Assembly: GCF_030272615.1 (NCBI RefSeq)
Contig: NC_081409.1
Location: forward strand, 651,282,468-651,344,467
Direction of reading: 5' to 3'
Length of the DNA: 62,000 bases
From: Cryptomeria japonica
Lineage: Eukaryota; Streptophyta; Pinopsida; Cupressales; Cupressaceae
A program made the position numbers and the translations under genes. The notes below the pieces were generated by a model. The model was not told where the DNA came from. It saw nothing but the letters and a program-made list of their open reading frames with translations, and did not search any database. Shown piece by piece: positions 32,307-44,804 of this stretch (position 1 is the stretch's first letter; each line of letters begins with the position of its first letter).

Positions 32307-32457
32307 TGATGCAGGAGCATCCTCGATTCATGCCAATCTTGCATCAACAAAAAATATTTTCTTTGTGTTTTACTTTCTTTTTGCAGTTTCAACATTTCTT
32401 TTTGTGTTTGTCGGATTTGGGTTATCGGAATCTGTGGAGTTGGATTTTGATTAGAGT
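32307..32457 (+). repeat. Element 3 3' LTR, truncated
   Basis: TGATGCAGGAGC to GGATTTTGATTAGAGT matches the first ~150 bp of the 5' LTR. It stops abruptly where LTR B begins, and the rest of the LTR does not reappear after LTR B. Confidence 0.88.
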
Positions 32458-33778
32458 TGTTGGAATGTGTTGTTGTCATTGATGTCAACATATTCCTGTG
32501 TTCTTGTGCTTTGGTGTTGCAGAGAGTTGGTTTGGTTGCAAATACGTTGATGCAGATTAATGGGTTTTGAGATACTTATCTCTAGTTGATTCAGTATGAG
32601 TTTCAGTGTTCCGGAAGGTGATTTGATCGAGTTATGTGATCCAGTGTGATGGTTGGTTTTTATGTTGGTTCTATATTGCAGAGTTGTAATTTTTGGTTTG
32701 TATTGCTCCGGAATTGGTTCTTTATGTTGTACGGATTTTGGAGAGTGTTTGGGATGTTCATGTGTGTCCCCTGTTTGGGTGGTTCATGATTTGGAACTTT
32801 AGAAGCGTATCTTTTAGATGATTGTTGGTGTTCTTGAGCTACAGAAGGGAAATGATGATGATTCTAGTTATCCGAGTTGTTGCGGTTGTTGGGGAGAAAT
32901 TCACATTGCTTGTTGATGTTCTTCAATCGTGTTCTATGCATTTTGGTGGTCTGCATTGATTGTGGTGCGTTTTATTGAAGATTTTCTTGGTTTGGTGGTA
33001 TTCTTTGTGTTATACGACTTTTTGGCCGACCTGATGGTGGTTGCGTGTTGTGGATGATCTTGGCAAGATATTTGGTGGTGTTGCATGTTTGAGGTTTTGA
33101 TTTGGATCCACACTATGTCCTTATCTACATTGTATTGGTTCGTATATTGATTTATGTATCGTGTGATGCAATTTTGTAATTACTTCTTATGTGTTGAGCC
33201 GACCTTGAAATATAGGTTGACGAATTGTATAAATACATGTAATATTCATTTGAGAGAGGTGATTTGCGTGTGTGAATATTGTTTTGATCTTTCAGTAGTA
33301 GAGGAGAAAAGTGAAGAAGTGTAAAAGAGTGTGCAAAAGTGCGAAGAGCAGAGTTTTGAGAATATGTGCTTAACCAGAATTGTGATCAGGTATTTGGAGG
33401 TGCTATTCTTTTAGTTCATATAATCCGGATTGTTGTTTGATCTTTGTAAGGTAGTGAGCCTTCCTAGGGTTGTAACCCTTTGTTGTTTTTGAACAGTGAG
33501 CTCTAGGTAGTGTGCTTGAATGCATGTGCATTCTCCATTGTAATATTCTCACATACTACTGCAGAGTATCATCATATTGTGAGTAGGTTCCCACCGTGGG
33601 TTTTCCCTTAACCGGGTTTTCCACGTCAAAAATTTGTGTGGTATGTGTGTTGTTGATGTGGTGTCTATCTTTTCTATCGCTGTTCTTGATCAGAGTTGAA
33701 GTTAAGGTTAATTTGTTTAAGTTTTGTGAAAATTGATTCACTCCCCCTCTCAGTTTTCCTACATTGTTGTTGCCAACA
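32458..33778 (+). mobile_element. LTR B (solo-like, flanks do not match)
   Basis: The 1,321-bp LTR, of the same family as LTR A, starts TGTTGGAATG and ends TTGCCAACA, with the usual GTGAGCTCTAGG, CCACCGTGG and GATTCACTCCCCCTCTCAG words. The left flank is the Element 3 LTR (AGAGT); the right flank is a minus-strand Copia gag/pre-integrase relic (AAAAT). There is no target duplication, and the flanks belong to different elements. Confidence 0.85.
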
Positions 33779-36253
33779 AAAATAGTAGATGGAGGCTCTC
33801 GGATCATAAGCATGTCTCTTATTGGACCTTTTTAACTGATCTTCACAAGATCATCGAAATTAATATGTCCCAACTTTCTGTACCAAAGGCAACTCTCTTC
33901 CATCTTTATGGAAAGACAATTTTGTCCATTTAATTCACTTAGATGATGCACATCATTGTCATTTTTGCTTCCTTTTGCAACTAGTTCATCGGTATCAATT
34001 TTATGATTTGACAATCTTTTCTATTGAATGACAGATTGTAGCCTTTATCACACATTTGTTTTACACTAAGAAGGTTTTATTTCGGACCTTCTACATAATC
34101 ATATGTTTTTTTCTTTCCACCATCAAGACTCAGAGCACATCAAGACTTAGAGCACCCTTACCAGTAACCTTAGCAACATAGTTGTTACTAAGAGTCGCAA
34201 CTCCTCCATCAAACTTTTTGAAGTTCATCAATTTTTTTTTTGTCTTATATCATGTGACTTGAACATCCATTGTGAATGATCCATAAGTTTTCTCCTTCTA
34301 AGCATGTAGTTTAGTTTGAGCCACTATAGATTTTTCTGATTTTTCCCTTTCTGGTTTCCTCTTCCAAACCTTTCGAGTTTAACTGCTTTGACTTACTGGC
34401 TTATTTCCGTTTACATTTGGATTAGGATGACTCTTAAAATTACTTCTACAGTTTCATGCAGTATGCCTAAAATTGTTGCGCTTGTTGCAAATAGTATTTG
34501 AATCAAAGAATGGTACAAAAATATTTTTCCTAACAAAGTTATTTCTTCTTGCTGGAACCATTCTACAATTCATAGCTATATGACAAAATTGATTGCAATT
34601 AAAATAATAACCAGAAAAAGGATAGTTGAATCTGATCTTGTATGGTTGTCCTCTTAAGGCTTGTGGTCTAGATCTCCTACTTTGTCTCTGCACTTGAGTG
34701 AAAGGATCATCTACCCTTTTTTTCTTTAGTTGTCACAATTTGTTCTGATTTTGAACTTTCATATCAATTTTGTTTCGGATTCTGAGTAATTGATTTCATG
34801 TGCTACTTTGTCATCTTATCCTCTTCTGTCTTAGTGAATCCAATGCTGGTTTTGATATGTGGTGATCTTTCACTTTCTATGGTTTGATTTAAGATCTCAG
34901 TAGTTTTCCAAACTTCAATGTTAGTTGATTATTTACTTTTTCTAGATTCTTTCTCAACGTCATAATTTCTGCCTCAAGTCTTTCACAGTCTTTATCTCTT
35001 ATCAACAACCTATTTTTCATAACCTCTTTAATCCTCTTTTCTTCGTGCAATTGTATCTTGAAGTCAATGACCATCTCCTCTGCCTTCCCAAGGTTTTGAG
35101 ATGACTTGCCTTGAGCTTTCACTTCTTCAACAATCCTCTTCTTTTGTCTTTTAATCTGTTTTCTTGAACAATACAATTCTTCCACAAGGTCTACTTCATC
35201 ATCTTTATTTCTAAACTTCATTCCTCCTACATCATCTTCAGTAGTCATTGTTGCGATGAATAGATCCTTTTTGCCCTCATTCTTAGAAGTATGTTGCTCA
35301 TCATCAACAAATGAATAACTTTTCTGATTCTCTTAAGAATACTTCCTTTTTGGAAATGACGTATTCCAATTCTTTTTGATCATCATTGTTAGAATCTTTA
35401 TATGGACATATAGCCATTAAATGTACCACTTGTCCAAAAGTAAAAGATTTGATAGGAAACTCAACTTTATAACTTGTGGAATCTCTCTACAACTCTTTGA
35501 CAAAGTTTGCTTCCTCGGAAAGTGACTCATTATCTGAATCTAGATCTTCTTGCCTCTTGGACACTCTGAATGCAACTCATTATCTGAATCTAGATCTTCT
35601 TGCCTGTTGGACACTCTGAATGCAACCTCTTTTGTTGAGAATTTATCAGTATCAATCGTCATCTTATAATTACGATATTTTATGTAACATATCTATAGTT
35701 AATGTATTCAAATCTTTTTCTTATTCAATTGCAGAAAATTCTGCATCAAAACTTGGGGGAGAGATCCGAGTACATTTTTTACTGTCACAATATCTTTTAG
35801 CTCTTCATCAAGTCCTCTAGTAGAGTTGACAACCTCATCAATCAGGAGCAGGGATGTAGTAATGTTTTCCTTTTCCTTCATTTCAAAACTTTCAAATTAA
35901 GCTCGGTAGGTCTGAAGATTTGCTTGTTTGATCTTCTCATATCCTTCATAAATGTTGTGCAGCTTAACCCAAATTTCCTTTGTTATCTTGCAATGCATAA
36001 TTTTCACAAACTTAGAGTAGATAAACCACATAGAATATCATTTCTTGTCTTGGAATCATTCTCACAAGCCTTCTTTCTGATTTGATCTCTTGGTGGACTC
36101 TCAGGGAAGTTGTAGCGATCCATAATTGATTGCCAAACATCTAACCATAGGTCCATCGAATATGCTTTCATCTTTACACTCCAAAATGCATAATTGGATC
36201 CAGTGTACCTTCTTAGATCTACCTCATTGAATTAAGATTCTTCTAAGGAACTT
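33779..36253 (-). pseudogene. Minus-strand Copia gag-protease-pre-integrase relic
   Basis: Read on the minus strand from 36250 down: a gag region, a charged coiled-coil part (34889-35248, with RKQIKRQKKRIVEEVKAQ), a zinc-knuckle remnant GYYFNCNQFCHIAMNC (about 34560-34610), weak protease traces, and a pre-integrase zinc finger CLWYRKLGHINFDDLVKIS (33832-33890). A 58-bp segment around 35520-35615 is duplicated in tandem. The gene is heavily broken. The relic is cut at 33779 by LTR B, so integrase and RT are absent. Confidence 0.8.
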
Positions 36254-36267
36254 GTCTCTAATACCAA
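36254..36267 (-). other. PBS of the minus-strand Copia relic
   Basis: The plus strand GTCTCTAATACCAA is the complement of TTGGTATTAGAGAC, a variant of the tRNA-iMet-type site. It sits between gag and the LTR that begins at 36269. Confidence 0.75.
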
Positions 36268-36268
36268 C

Positions 36269-37138
36269 TGAAGAGCACACTGATATACTGGGAGGGAGAT
36301 GAATGAGTATTGCCAATATCAATATGATTAACATTAATCATTATTAGTGATTTCTCTAAGCATGAATCTCAATTCATCAAAATAGTATTTATAAATTTTT
36401 CTTTAATGATAAATAAGTTTATGAACACACACAAATACATCTACACAATGTAACACCAGATTTACATAGAAACTCAAAAGGGAAAAAACATGGTGAAAAT
36501 AGTTGCTTGGATCTACCACCTAGATCCAACCTCACAAAATAATAAAGAACTTACAATATCAAGTAGGCACCAACCTACCAGTGACAGTTATCCTAATTAC
36601 ATTTGTAGGCACAAACCTACATTCTCCTAGTCCAACATCTGAGCACCAACTTACCATGCGAGACATGAATCTCACCAAAATACAAGAGATATAAATTGGA
36701 GACCTTCAAGGCTGAATATTTAGCTTTTTTAATCTGATCAACATAAAAACATTGTCACACAATGTGTATGATTTTTAAATAAAATTACACACAATGATTG
36801 AGAGGCTGTTAATAGCATCACCCACATAGTCAAATATCAATGACACCTGTTGGATATCCATATTAAAGAACTACACTAGGAATGAACCTAGATTAGCTAT
36901 ATATATGAATTGCAATGATAATTACATTCAAAAGTTTGCCACAAGAATAAACGTTACATGAAACATGAAATAGGGTTGGTACAAAAGCCCACATGTTACT
37001 TTGAAAGACAGGTCACACTATGCATTACCCGACATGTTCACTGGCCTCAATTTACATCAACATGCTACTTTCGGTTGGCCCACGTTACAATCCTCTTGTG
37101 TATCAAACCAGAACATGAACCTAGTCGGTCAACTAACA
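36269..37138 (-). repeat. 5' LTR of the minus-strand Copia relic
   Basis: It begins TGAAGAGCACACTG on the plus strand directly after the PBS and has LTR-like R-U5 text in reverse, such as AAAAAACATGGTG near 36485. The outer end at CAACTAACA (37138) would give termini TGTTAG and CTTCA on the minus strand and a length of 870 bp. The outer end is tentative. Confidence 0.5.
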
Positions 37139-38015
37139 CGGTGAATAATCTGTCGCTTTTAACTCTCTCTACTGAAGCTCAGCCACTGAAACAGTAGAAT
37201 ATGATACATTAGATGCATACTTATTTTCCAAATAACATACCATGAATCTCAACTACAATGGAAAGCAAAACCAATATCCATTACAGTGCAATTAAATGCA
37301 CATTCTATTCTTGAGCAACAAGCCTCATAACTGTACCTCAAATGTATCGAAACTACAACACAATATATATTTTATTAGGAACAACTGAAACCAGATCATA
37401 ATGATAACATTAAGATATCTATCTGACATAGCATGTCATTTAGGAACTGAAAGGCTAAGTCATATGTGGAGGACTATATATTCATTAATTTTTTGACATA
37501 CGAATAATGGTACATTAAAAGAAAGAAAGTAATACCAACACAAGTTTTTAATTCAATATTAACATTACCAAAATTAGAATACTCAATCAGAGAATAAGTA
37601 GATTTAAATCCTAGGAGGGTAGAGAGTTTTAGTTAGTTGGATTTGACTAAATTATAAGAAAATAAGTGAAAGAAAAATGTAGGTACAAACGTAAATAAAT
37701 ACTATCACCAATTAATTTAAATTAGACCTAAATAATCAGGATGAGTGACCAGTATTCCACCAGTTTGTAGTATAAGATTCTAAACCAAAAGAATCTAATA
37801 ATATGGAAAACTAAATGGATATTTAGAATTTATTTGCTCTTGCTAATGGCAGAAGTTAATGTAGTTCATTAAGAATGTGTAGAAGTGTATGACAATCACA
37901 TTTGATTTATGTAAATTGGGTTTAGAGTGTAAATCCTATAGCTAATGTATCATTGTTGTTTACTTAATTGTAAAATAGGATTTTTTGTGATTTTGTATTA
38001 ATCTTGGATGATTCT
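37139..38015. other. No gene recognised; AT-rich spacer
   Basis: No conserved motif, repeat or long reading frame was seen on either strand. The last 5 bp, ATTCT, are one flank of the TRIM-like element. Confidence 0.5.
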
Positions 38016-38140
38016 TGTAGGAAGTTAAGCTATCTGTTTTTTCCAAAAGATGCGTCTATTCAGGAAACTGCTACCCTCACAATTAAGGATCTTACAAGAG
38101 GTTGGTAAAACATGTCATGAACCCCGAGGAGAGATGTTAG
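38016..38140 (-). repeat. TRIM-like terminal repeat, left copy (partial)
   Basis: It shares the words GGAAGTTAAG or GGGAGTTAAG, CCAAAAGATG, AGGAAACTGCTACC or AGGAAACCAGTACC, and AACATGTCATGAACCCC or ACCATGTCACAAACCCC with the right copy at 47769-47906. It is cut at ATGTTAG by LTR C. Confidence 0.65.
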
Positions 38141-39023
38141 TGTTGACAACAAGCTAGAAAACTGAGAGGGGGAGGGGGTGAATTAGTTTTCTCAAAATCG
38201 TTTTAACTCAAACACAATTTCAGATCTGATAATTAACAGTGAAAGCATAAATCAACACCACATCAATAACACACATAACACCAAGATTTTTGGCTTGGAA
38301 AACCTGGTCAAGGGAAAAATCACGGTGGGAACCTACCCACAATATGATGATAGCGTGTTAGAAGTATATGAAATATTACAATGGGAAATACACATGCATT
38401 CAGGCACACTACCTAGACACACTACCTAGAGCTCACTGCTCAAAAACAACAAAGGGCTATAACCCAGTCAAGACTCACTGTCTTACAAACATATTTAGAT
38501 TACATCCAGAAGATCATGAATTGAGAAATTAGCATCTCCTAATGCCTGGTTACAGTTCAGGTTAGGCACATATTCTGCTCTTTTGCACTTCTTCACACTT
38601 CTTCACACCACTTCACTGCTTTTGAAAGATCAAAGCATTATTCGCACACACAAATACCTCTCTCACATGAGTATTACATTTATATATACATATCATCAAC
38701 CTATCTTTCAAGGTCGGCTCAATACACATCACAAATTACAAAGATATAACCATAAACGCTACAATATTATATGCAGACCAAAACAATATTGGCTAAGACA
38801 TAGTATGAACCTAAATCAACACCTTGAACATGAAACACCTCCAAGAATTATGCCTCGAACATCTGCAACACACTACAATCATTCGGTCGGCCAAAAACAT
38901 GAAGAACACCAACGGAACAAGGAAAATCACCAACGTGTAACAAGGAAAATCACCAATAACACATTTACCGATCAATCCAGACCACCAACACGAATAGCAC
39001 ACAATTTAGAAACATCCACAAGC
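38141..39023 (-). repeat. LTR C, R-U5 part (minus strand)
   Basis: This is the reverse complement of the LTR A/B family: CTGAGAGGGGGAGGGGGTGAATTAG near 38161, CACGGTGGGAACC near 38322 and CCTAGAGCTCACTG near 38425. It begins TGTTGACAACAAG on the plus strand and is broken by Element 4 at CAAGC (39019-39023). It resumes at 47184. Confidence 0.88.
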
Positions 39024-41367
39024 TGTTAGACACAATGCACCACTGAGAGGGGGAGTGGGTGAATTAGTGGTTCTCAAACTTTTCCCGTTAGCTATCCTAT
39101 GTGAGCATACCGGTTAATAGAACTAATTCAATGCAGACTTACCGGTTAGTGGAGAGATCAACACAAATGAAATCACACACGGGACATCACATAACACCAA
39201 TATATACGAGGAAAACCCAAGATGGGAAAAACCTCGGTGAGCAATGCTGCTGAAGACTACTGCTCCAATCCAGCCTCACAATGAAAACTCTGTTATAATA
39301 TTTTGGGCGCAAACCCAAGGAGCATCAACCCCTGATTTAGGGCTTCAACTCAAGGAGCACCAACCCCCAACCCTTGATTTAAGGCACCAACCCAAGGAGC
39401 ACCAAACCCTTCACCAATCTATAACTCACTGATCACAATGATAACTTCAATTACAAAAGTAGTTATCCTGTTACAAGTGAATCTTGCAACCATTTCATAA
39501 ACCTTACTCTATCGGTGAGATACCTTCTCTGCTACACCGACTCACTCTCCTGCTGCTTAACTGCCGGTAAACTCTACCGGTACACAGCTCTCCTCTCCAT
39601 CTTCTCTGCTAGATCTCTACCTTACTCTCTTCTCTTCACTGGTATAACACTTTGTCGGTTCTCTAACTACCTTCTCTGCAGCCTCCTTCACTTCTGCTCT
39701 GCCGGTATGGTCACTATTGGTTCTGCTCTGCTACCGGTTGAACACTTCAAGCTGATTCTCACTTTCTCTCAATCTTTTCTGAGATACTTGTTGAGCACTT
39801 GGCTAATTTGCTCTTACATGCAGAAGTAACACACTTCACAGTAGCACAATATTCTTCTATACAACAACACTTAACAATGTCTTTGGCCTGCATATTTATA
39901 GCCAGGTTTTCCTACCAAAAGCCAATTCAAAATCATGGGCGGTTAGGGTTTTCTTATCATCCTCAAGGCAAACCAAATCCAATCAGATCTTCCCCAATCT
40001 TATCTTCCTGACAGCCAATAGTACACCTCCGCCATTATCGCACCTTGTTGATCACACCTTCTATCCCCGACGATTTGCTTTTTCCTTATTGACTGATCTT
40101 TTGGTCAAATACCAAGATTTGTCTTGCTGTTTCCTTCAACCCCCTCGATCTTCTCAATCATTGTTAGCTGGCTGGTAGTTGTCCTCTAGACCTCAAGCCG
40201 CAAACCTCTGCAAGGACACTGCAACACGTCAGGTGAATTGTGGGATCTTCCATCAATGTCGACCAACTTTGCAACTACCTCGTCGGTGTACATTCCATCT
40301 TCATCCAAATGCAGGTTCGCCACCTTGACTCCATGTGGCATCCATGTTGACCATCTGCCAGCTTGACTCTTCATGTCGGTCCAGATAGGATCACCGACCA
40401 AACACTTCTACCGGTTCCTCTTCTCTGGCAGTTTTCTAATCCTGCCGGTATCTCTCATTCTACCAGTTCACACCTCATGTCTACACTTGTTGAACTGCCG
40501 ATGGAACACTTAAACCGGTCTTTAGACATGTCTATCCCAAGCATGCACATTCCCACAAATTGGGAGGACATCTGCATTTGCACCTTGCTCATATTATTGG
40601 TGGACTTACATACCGGTAAACCCTCTTGATCTGTTTCGACATCTTAACATGCCTTCTCAATTGGTTTAGTGCATATCCCCGATTTCATGCAATTGATGCA
40701 CACCCCTTCTTCCTTATCTCACAAAAGTATGTTGCACACAATGCATGATAGGAGATAAGTTCCACTTACGGGTGGAGTGCCACCTTATCTTCTGCATCCT
40801 GCAATGTACTCATGTGACTTCCCTGTTTCATGTGATCCGGTGTGGGCACATTCACTGTTAGTCATTGTTTTTCATGATGACTGCATTTTCATCAGGTGGG
40901 AGTCCTATTGTCGTGCAACCTTACTGTATACCTGTGCTTTGTTCATTCTTGCTCTTCCAGTGTTGATGTGATTTAGGTAACATTTTGCCTCTTCATCATA
41001 AACAACATCCAAGCATCTTTCTCATCCGGCTTTGTACACTGGCCATGACCTTTATAGGCAGACAACCACTCGGTTGATCTGACTTCCCCATGTCAACACA
41101 TCACTTACCAGTTGACATCCTTTCCTTACCGGTGATGCACTGTACTGGTACCAGTATAGGTACCAATCACCTTACCATTCCATCTCCACAAGTCAGGCAC
41201 CAACTTGTGTACCGGGGTTATCTTTCTTACCTTACCGGTGTTTTGCAACACATGGTGATATCAAAGATATCTCAACCTATACTCCTCCTTGACAGTTTTG
41301 CACATACATCTCTCTTACCAGTAGTCACCCCATACCGGTTTTCATCAGTGACAACCCAATACCAACA
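39024..41367 (-). repeat. Element 4 3' LTR
   Basis: The 2,344-bp LTR runs TGTTAGACAC to ATACCAACA on the plus strand and is a close match to 44805-47178. Long open stretches inside it on the plus strand are accidental. ACCGGT and its one-change variants are very frequent. Confidence 0.93.
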
Positions 41368-42495
41368 ATCTCCCCCTTTGGCATTGATGTCAACTCATGT
41401 AGTATCCGGCATACTACATAGTCCTTCTCCCCCTTTCACTGATCTATGGGTTCTCAGCACATGTAGTATGCAGTATACTACAAAATCTTTCTCCCCCTTT
41501 GACAACAATGGCAAAGGGCACTGTCAAGGTATCATTCCTACTTGTATTTGCCAGGTACTGACAAAATTCTTTCTCCCTCTTTGTCTTTACCGGATGTCTC
41601 TCCTCCTCTGTCGGTGAACTTGCGTCACTTCCTAATTGATCCTAAAACTCTTTAGGAATCAAATGTAATTGTACTACCAATACAACCAGCCAAGTGACAA
41701 GTAGGAATCAAATGTGATTGTACTATGAATACAACCAACCACATGATAGGTAGATACCCCTTGCAATGTAATTCTCCTGGGTATTCATACTGTGACTTTT
41801 CATCATCTGCAATTTTGGGCAATCAGTGCACTTACTCTTCCAAGTTCAAACATCCTGGCTTTGCATCATAGCCACTTGAACTCCCCCTGAGTCATACATC
41901 TCAGGTCCTCATCTCCGGTGGGGCCTAATACCGGGGCTCCAATTTCTTCCATATACTGATTGAGCTGTAAATATGTGATCATCTGATAATCTTTCAACTC
42001 CACTATTTCACCACAGCCTTATAACATGATCCTGGATCTACACAATTCCAGACAATTTTATCATCATGCCAAGATTCAAACCGATTAGCCCCAAAATATG
42101 CATGCCTGCATGATCAACCACTGGGCCAACAAATGTCATTCAGGTATTTTCCAATACTATGTGAGACATGAACTCCACATTCCATGCTACCAGGGCTAAT
42201 GCAATGATTTCCAACTTCATTGTCTTACATAACTTGCAAGTACCTATAGGCATGTATATCGGTAGCATCCTGCACATACCGGTTAAAATATGATACCAAT
42301 TGTTAACCTCCACTTATTGACACATGCAGTGGTGTGATCCAACATGGATCTATAGGTGTGTAGTTAAGGCAACCTCTACACACACTTATCATATATGTTC
42401 TTCCATGTTGTTTAATTCACAGAGGGGTGAATGATAAATTCAATGTGCTACTCCCCCTAAGATCCCGCATCTCCTTTAGACCTTAGGAGATATCA
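41368..42495 (-). other. Element 4 non-coding 3' region with repeated polypurine-like tracts
   Basis: The real tract complement ATCTCCCCCTTTG is at about 41368-41380. Further copies lie near 41426-41437 and 41489-41500, and a weaker one near 41569. Between them are two short hairpins, 41398-41418 and 41462-41482, both with arms TGTAGTAT and ATACTACA. A 49-bp tandem duplication lies at 41654-41752. Near 42285-42300, GATACCAATTGTTAA resembles a PBS plus LTR edge. No coding motif is present. Confidence 0.65.
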
Positions 42496-42865
42496 CCTAT
42501 GCAATGTGTGCACAGTGCCGGTCCATGGTCTTCTTCCTCCATACCTGTTTGGTCTTATCCTTCTTCCCATTTTCAGGCTTGGGAGCAGGTCTTTCCTTCT
42601 TCTGCTGATGGGTCTTTTCATTTCCTGATTCTCCATTACAGCCAGAATTAGTGCTATAGTAGCACACAACATCCATCCCAACTTCATGTTTGGAGAATCT
42701 CTTGACATACCGATTTGACCATCTCTTTCTGGTCATGTTGCTATGACTGGCAACCGAAACCGGGTGACCTCTTGCTCCTGCAGGGATATTTCTCCTTTAG
42801 TTCTATGCAGGTCTTTGATTTCCAAATGCTCTATATCCACTTTTCTGCAGAGCATAGTTGTTATA
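42496..42865 (-). other. Element 4 region after gag, decayed
   Basis: Minus-strand open pieces here (for example 42497-42736, Lys-rich with KKERPAPKPENGKKDK) may be the decayed end of gag or a small accessory frame. No domain is recognisable. Confidence 0.4.
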
Positions 42866-44731
42866 CTAGCCTCCATGTGACTGCAGGTTCCTTTTCTTGC
42901 ATTCAAACTTTCTATGGCCAAAAACATTGCAGTTATGACAAAAAAGATTTGCATAACCGGGAGAGGGGACATGCATGTATCTTCTCCTAGATACATTTTG
43001 CTCATATACCCGATTTCTGTGAGATCCTACATTATCCTTTATAGATCTCTTTGTACATTCCCCTACCCTATGGCCATAAGCATTACATGCAAAGTAGTAA
43101 CCGGTAAAGGATGGTATATGACTTACAAATTTATTTTGCCATGCATGGGAAGATCTTACCGGTTTTGCATCTCCATTTCTTCTTCTTTGAGAATGGATCC
43201 TTGGTTGTCCATTCTGTGCAGCTCTTCCATCTGGTCTCTTCTTCTCCCACACTTGTTTTGCCCTGTGGGTGGTAGCATTTCCTTGTCCTTTGTTAGTAGG
43301 AGGTCCTCTTTGTTGTCTTCTCATTTTTCTGCTTCCTGTGAAGCTGTCTTCTCCCATCTGCCCTTTACCTTTGGGATCTGCATTGTTCCTTCTTGCAACA
43401 CCGATCTTCTTTGCTATTTGCAAGTCCTCTCCGGTTGTGTTTAGATCAACCTTCTTCCGGGGAGCATTTCTCACTGTGAAGGTTTGTCCCTTGTTCTCTC
43501 CATTTGATGAGACAAATTGAATGTCATTGTGGGGGACATTCTTGCTGGTGGAACATTCATCGGTACCACTTCCTAACCCTTTAGTGTCCTTGGAATGCTT
43601 TTGCTTCTTTAACATCTTGTCCAAGGCATCACTGCTGCCATCAAACCAGGTTCTTACCTTGAGCTCATCCTGACACATCTCAAGGTCATTTCGGAGAATC
43701 TCCATTTCTCCAACTAGCTGCAAATATTCTTCATTTTTTACTTCTAGCCTAGATGCTAGATCTTCACACCAGCACTTCTTGGTGTTCTCTGCCTGAGACT
43801 TCAACTCTGAGATGCATTTCTCAGATTCTTCAAGGCATTTTGTCAGTCGGTTCTGCTCTATTATAGCAGCATTCTTGAATACCTTGTATTCATTTCTCAA
43901 GATCTCCCTTTCACTTTCCTTGGAGTCCAAGACTGATTTTAAATCATTAGTCAATATTTTTGTCTCTTCTAGTTGAGAGGTCAATAAGCCAACCTTTTGG
44001 TTTGACACATCAATGCAGTTTCTCAACTAACTGCAGTCCTCATGAACTGATCTTTTGTAGATTTTAAAATCATTTCTAATATTTTGAAGCTCTTCTAGTG
44101 CACTTACCAGTTCACACTCAACATCTACTTCTGCATCTTCTTCTTCTTCTTCTTCTTCTCCTTCACTATCAAATAGATCTTGATGGCTAGATCCATCTGT
44201 CTTGTCTCCTTCTTCCCCATCATCACTGCCAAACACATCTTGTCGGTCGGATCCATTTGACTTGTCACTTTCAGATGTGTGCACCTCAACTTCAGATCCT
44301 TGAGCCATGAGGAGATGGGTTCCTTCTTTATCAATGCTGCGACTGCTAGTGGATTTGCCTTCATCATCTGTACATGTATCTGTTGTATTGTTCTTCTCAC
44401 TTCCACACATTGATCTTGTAGTGCAGTGTTCATTTCTATAGAGCTTCCTTAGTCTATCCCATAGAGTCTTTGCAGATTTACATTTATCCACTTGTGAGGA
44501 GACATCACCGGTGAGCCCACTGAATATAGCCTTCATGGCTTCTTCATTGCACAGGCAACTTCTTTCTTCTTCAGATCCGATGGGAGGACTGATATTCCTA
44601 GGGAGACCATTGATAATCGACATCCATACATCAAACCCTAGAGAGGATAGGAAGACTTTCATTCTACAACTCCAAATAGAATAGTTTGAACCATCAAGCA
44701 CAGGAGCAGGGATTGACACTAAACAAACCAT
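42866..44731 (-). pseudogene. Element 4 gag (one in-frame stop)
   Basis: Translation is on the minus strand. The likely start is the ATG at 44731 (MVCLVSIPAPVLDG), because the frame opens upstream only by running through the PBS. Domains: the Copia gag entry block VLDGSNYSIWSCRMKVFLSS, the UBN2-type helix SAKTLWDRLRKLY (about 44440-44480), an acidic poly-Glu stretch (about 44135-44160), one TAG at 44027, a long coiled coil (44026 to about 43640), a basic region, and two knuckle regions. The second, CHNCNVFGHRKFEC (about 42895-42937), is canonical; the first, GYYFACNAYGHRVGEC, has lost its first Cys to Tyr. Length is about 620 codons. It is almost intact and younger than most genes here. Confidence 0.9.
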
Positions 44732-44790
44732 TGTGTCCTTAAGACGGAGTCTACCCAAGCTGGAGAAAACTCGTCTAGTTGGGAACCTAG

Positions 44791-44803
44791 GCTCTAATAC
44801 CAA
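44791..44803 (-). other. Element 4 primer binding site
   Basis: The plus strand GCTCTAATACCAA is the complement of TTGGTATTAGAGC, one change from the tRNA-iMet-type site, and lies one base from the LTR at 44805. Confidence 0.85.
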
Positions 44804-44804
44804 T

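Larger units (their letters stand above)
27404..32457 (+). mobile_element. Element 3: Ty3/Gypsy chromovirus, rearranged
   Basis: It has a 5' LTR, a perfect PBS, gag, protease, RT, the integrase C-terminus with a chromodomain, and a 3' LTR cut off after 151 bp. RNase H and most of integrase are missing and replaced by an LTR fragment (30950-31561). It is inserted in the hAT pseudogene. The left flank is AGGAA, but the right flank is lost, so the target duplication cannot be tested. Confidence 0.9.

Noticed and set aside
38583-39029. Plus-strand open frame of 148 codons
   Set aside because: It lies inside LTR C on the strand opposite to the LTR and crosses the Element 4 junction.
41090-41617. 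Plus-strand open frame of 175 codons
   Set aside because: It spans the Element 4 LTR and its non-coding junction, has no domain, and is antisense to the element.
42914-43444. Plus-strand open frame of 176 codons
   Set aside because: It is the antisense shadow of the Element 4 gag gene.
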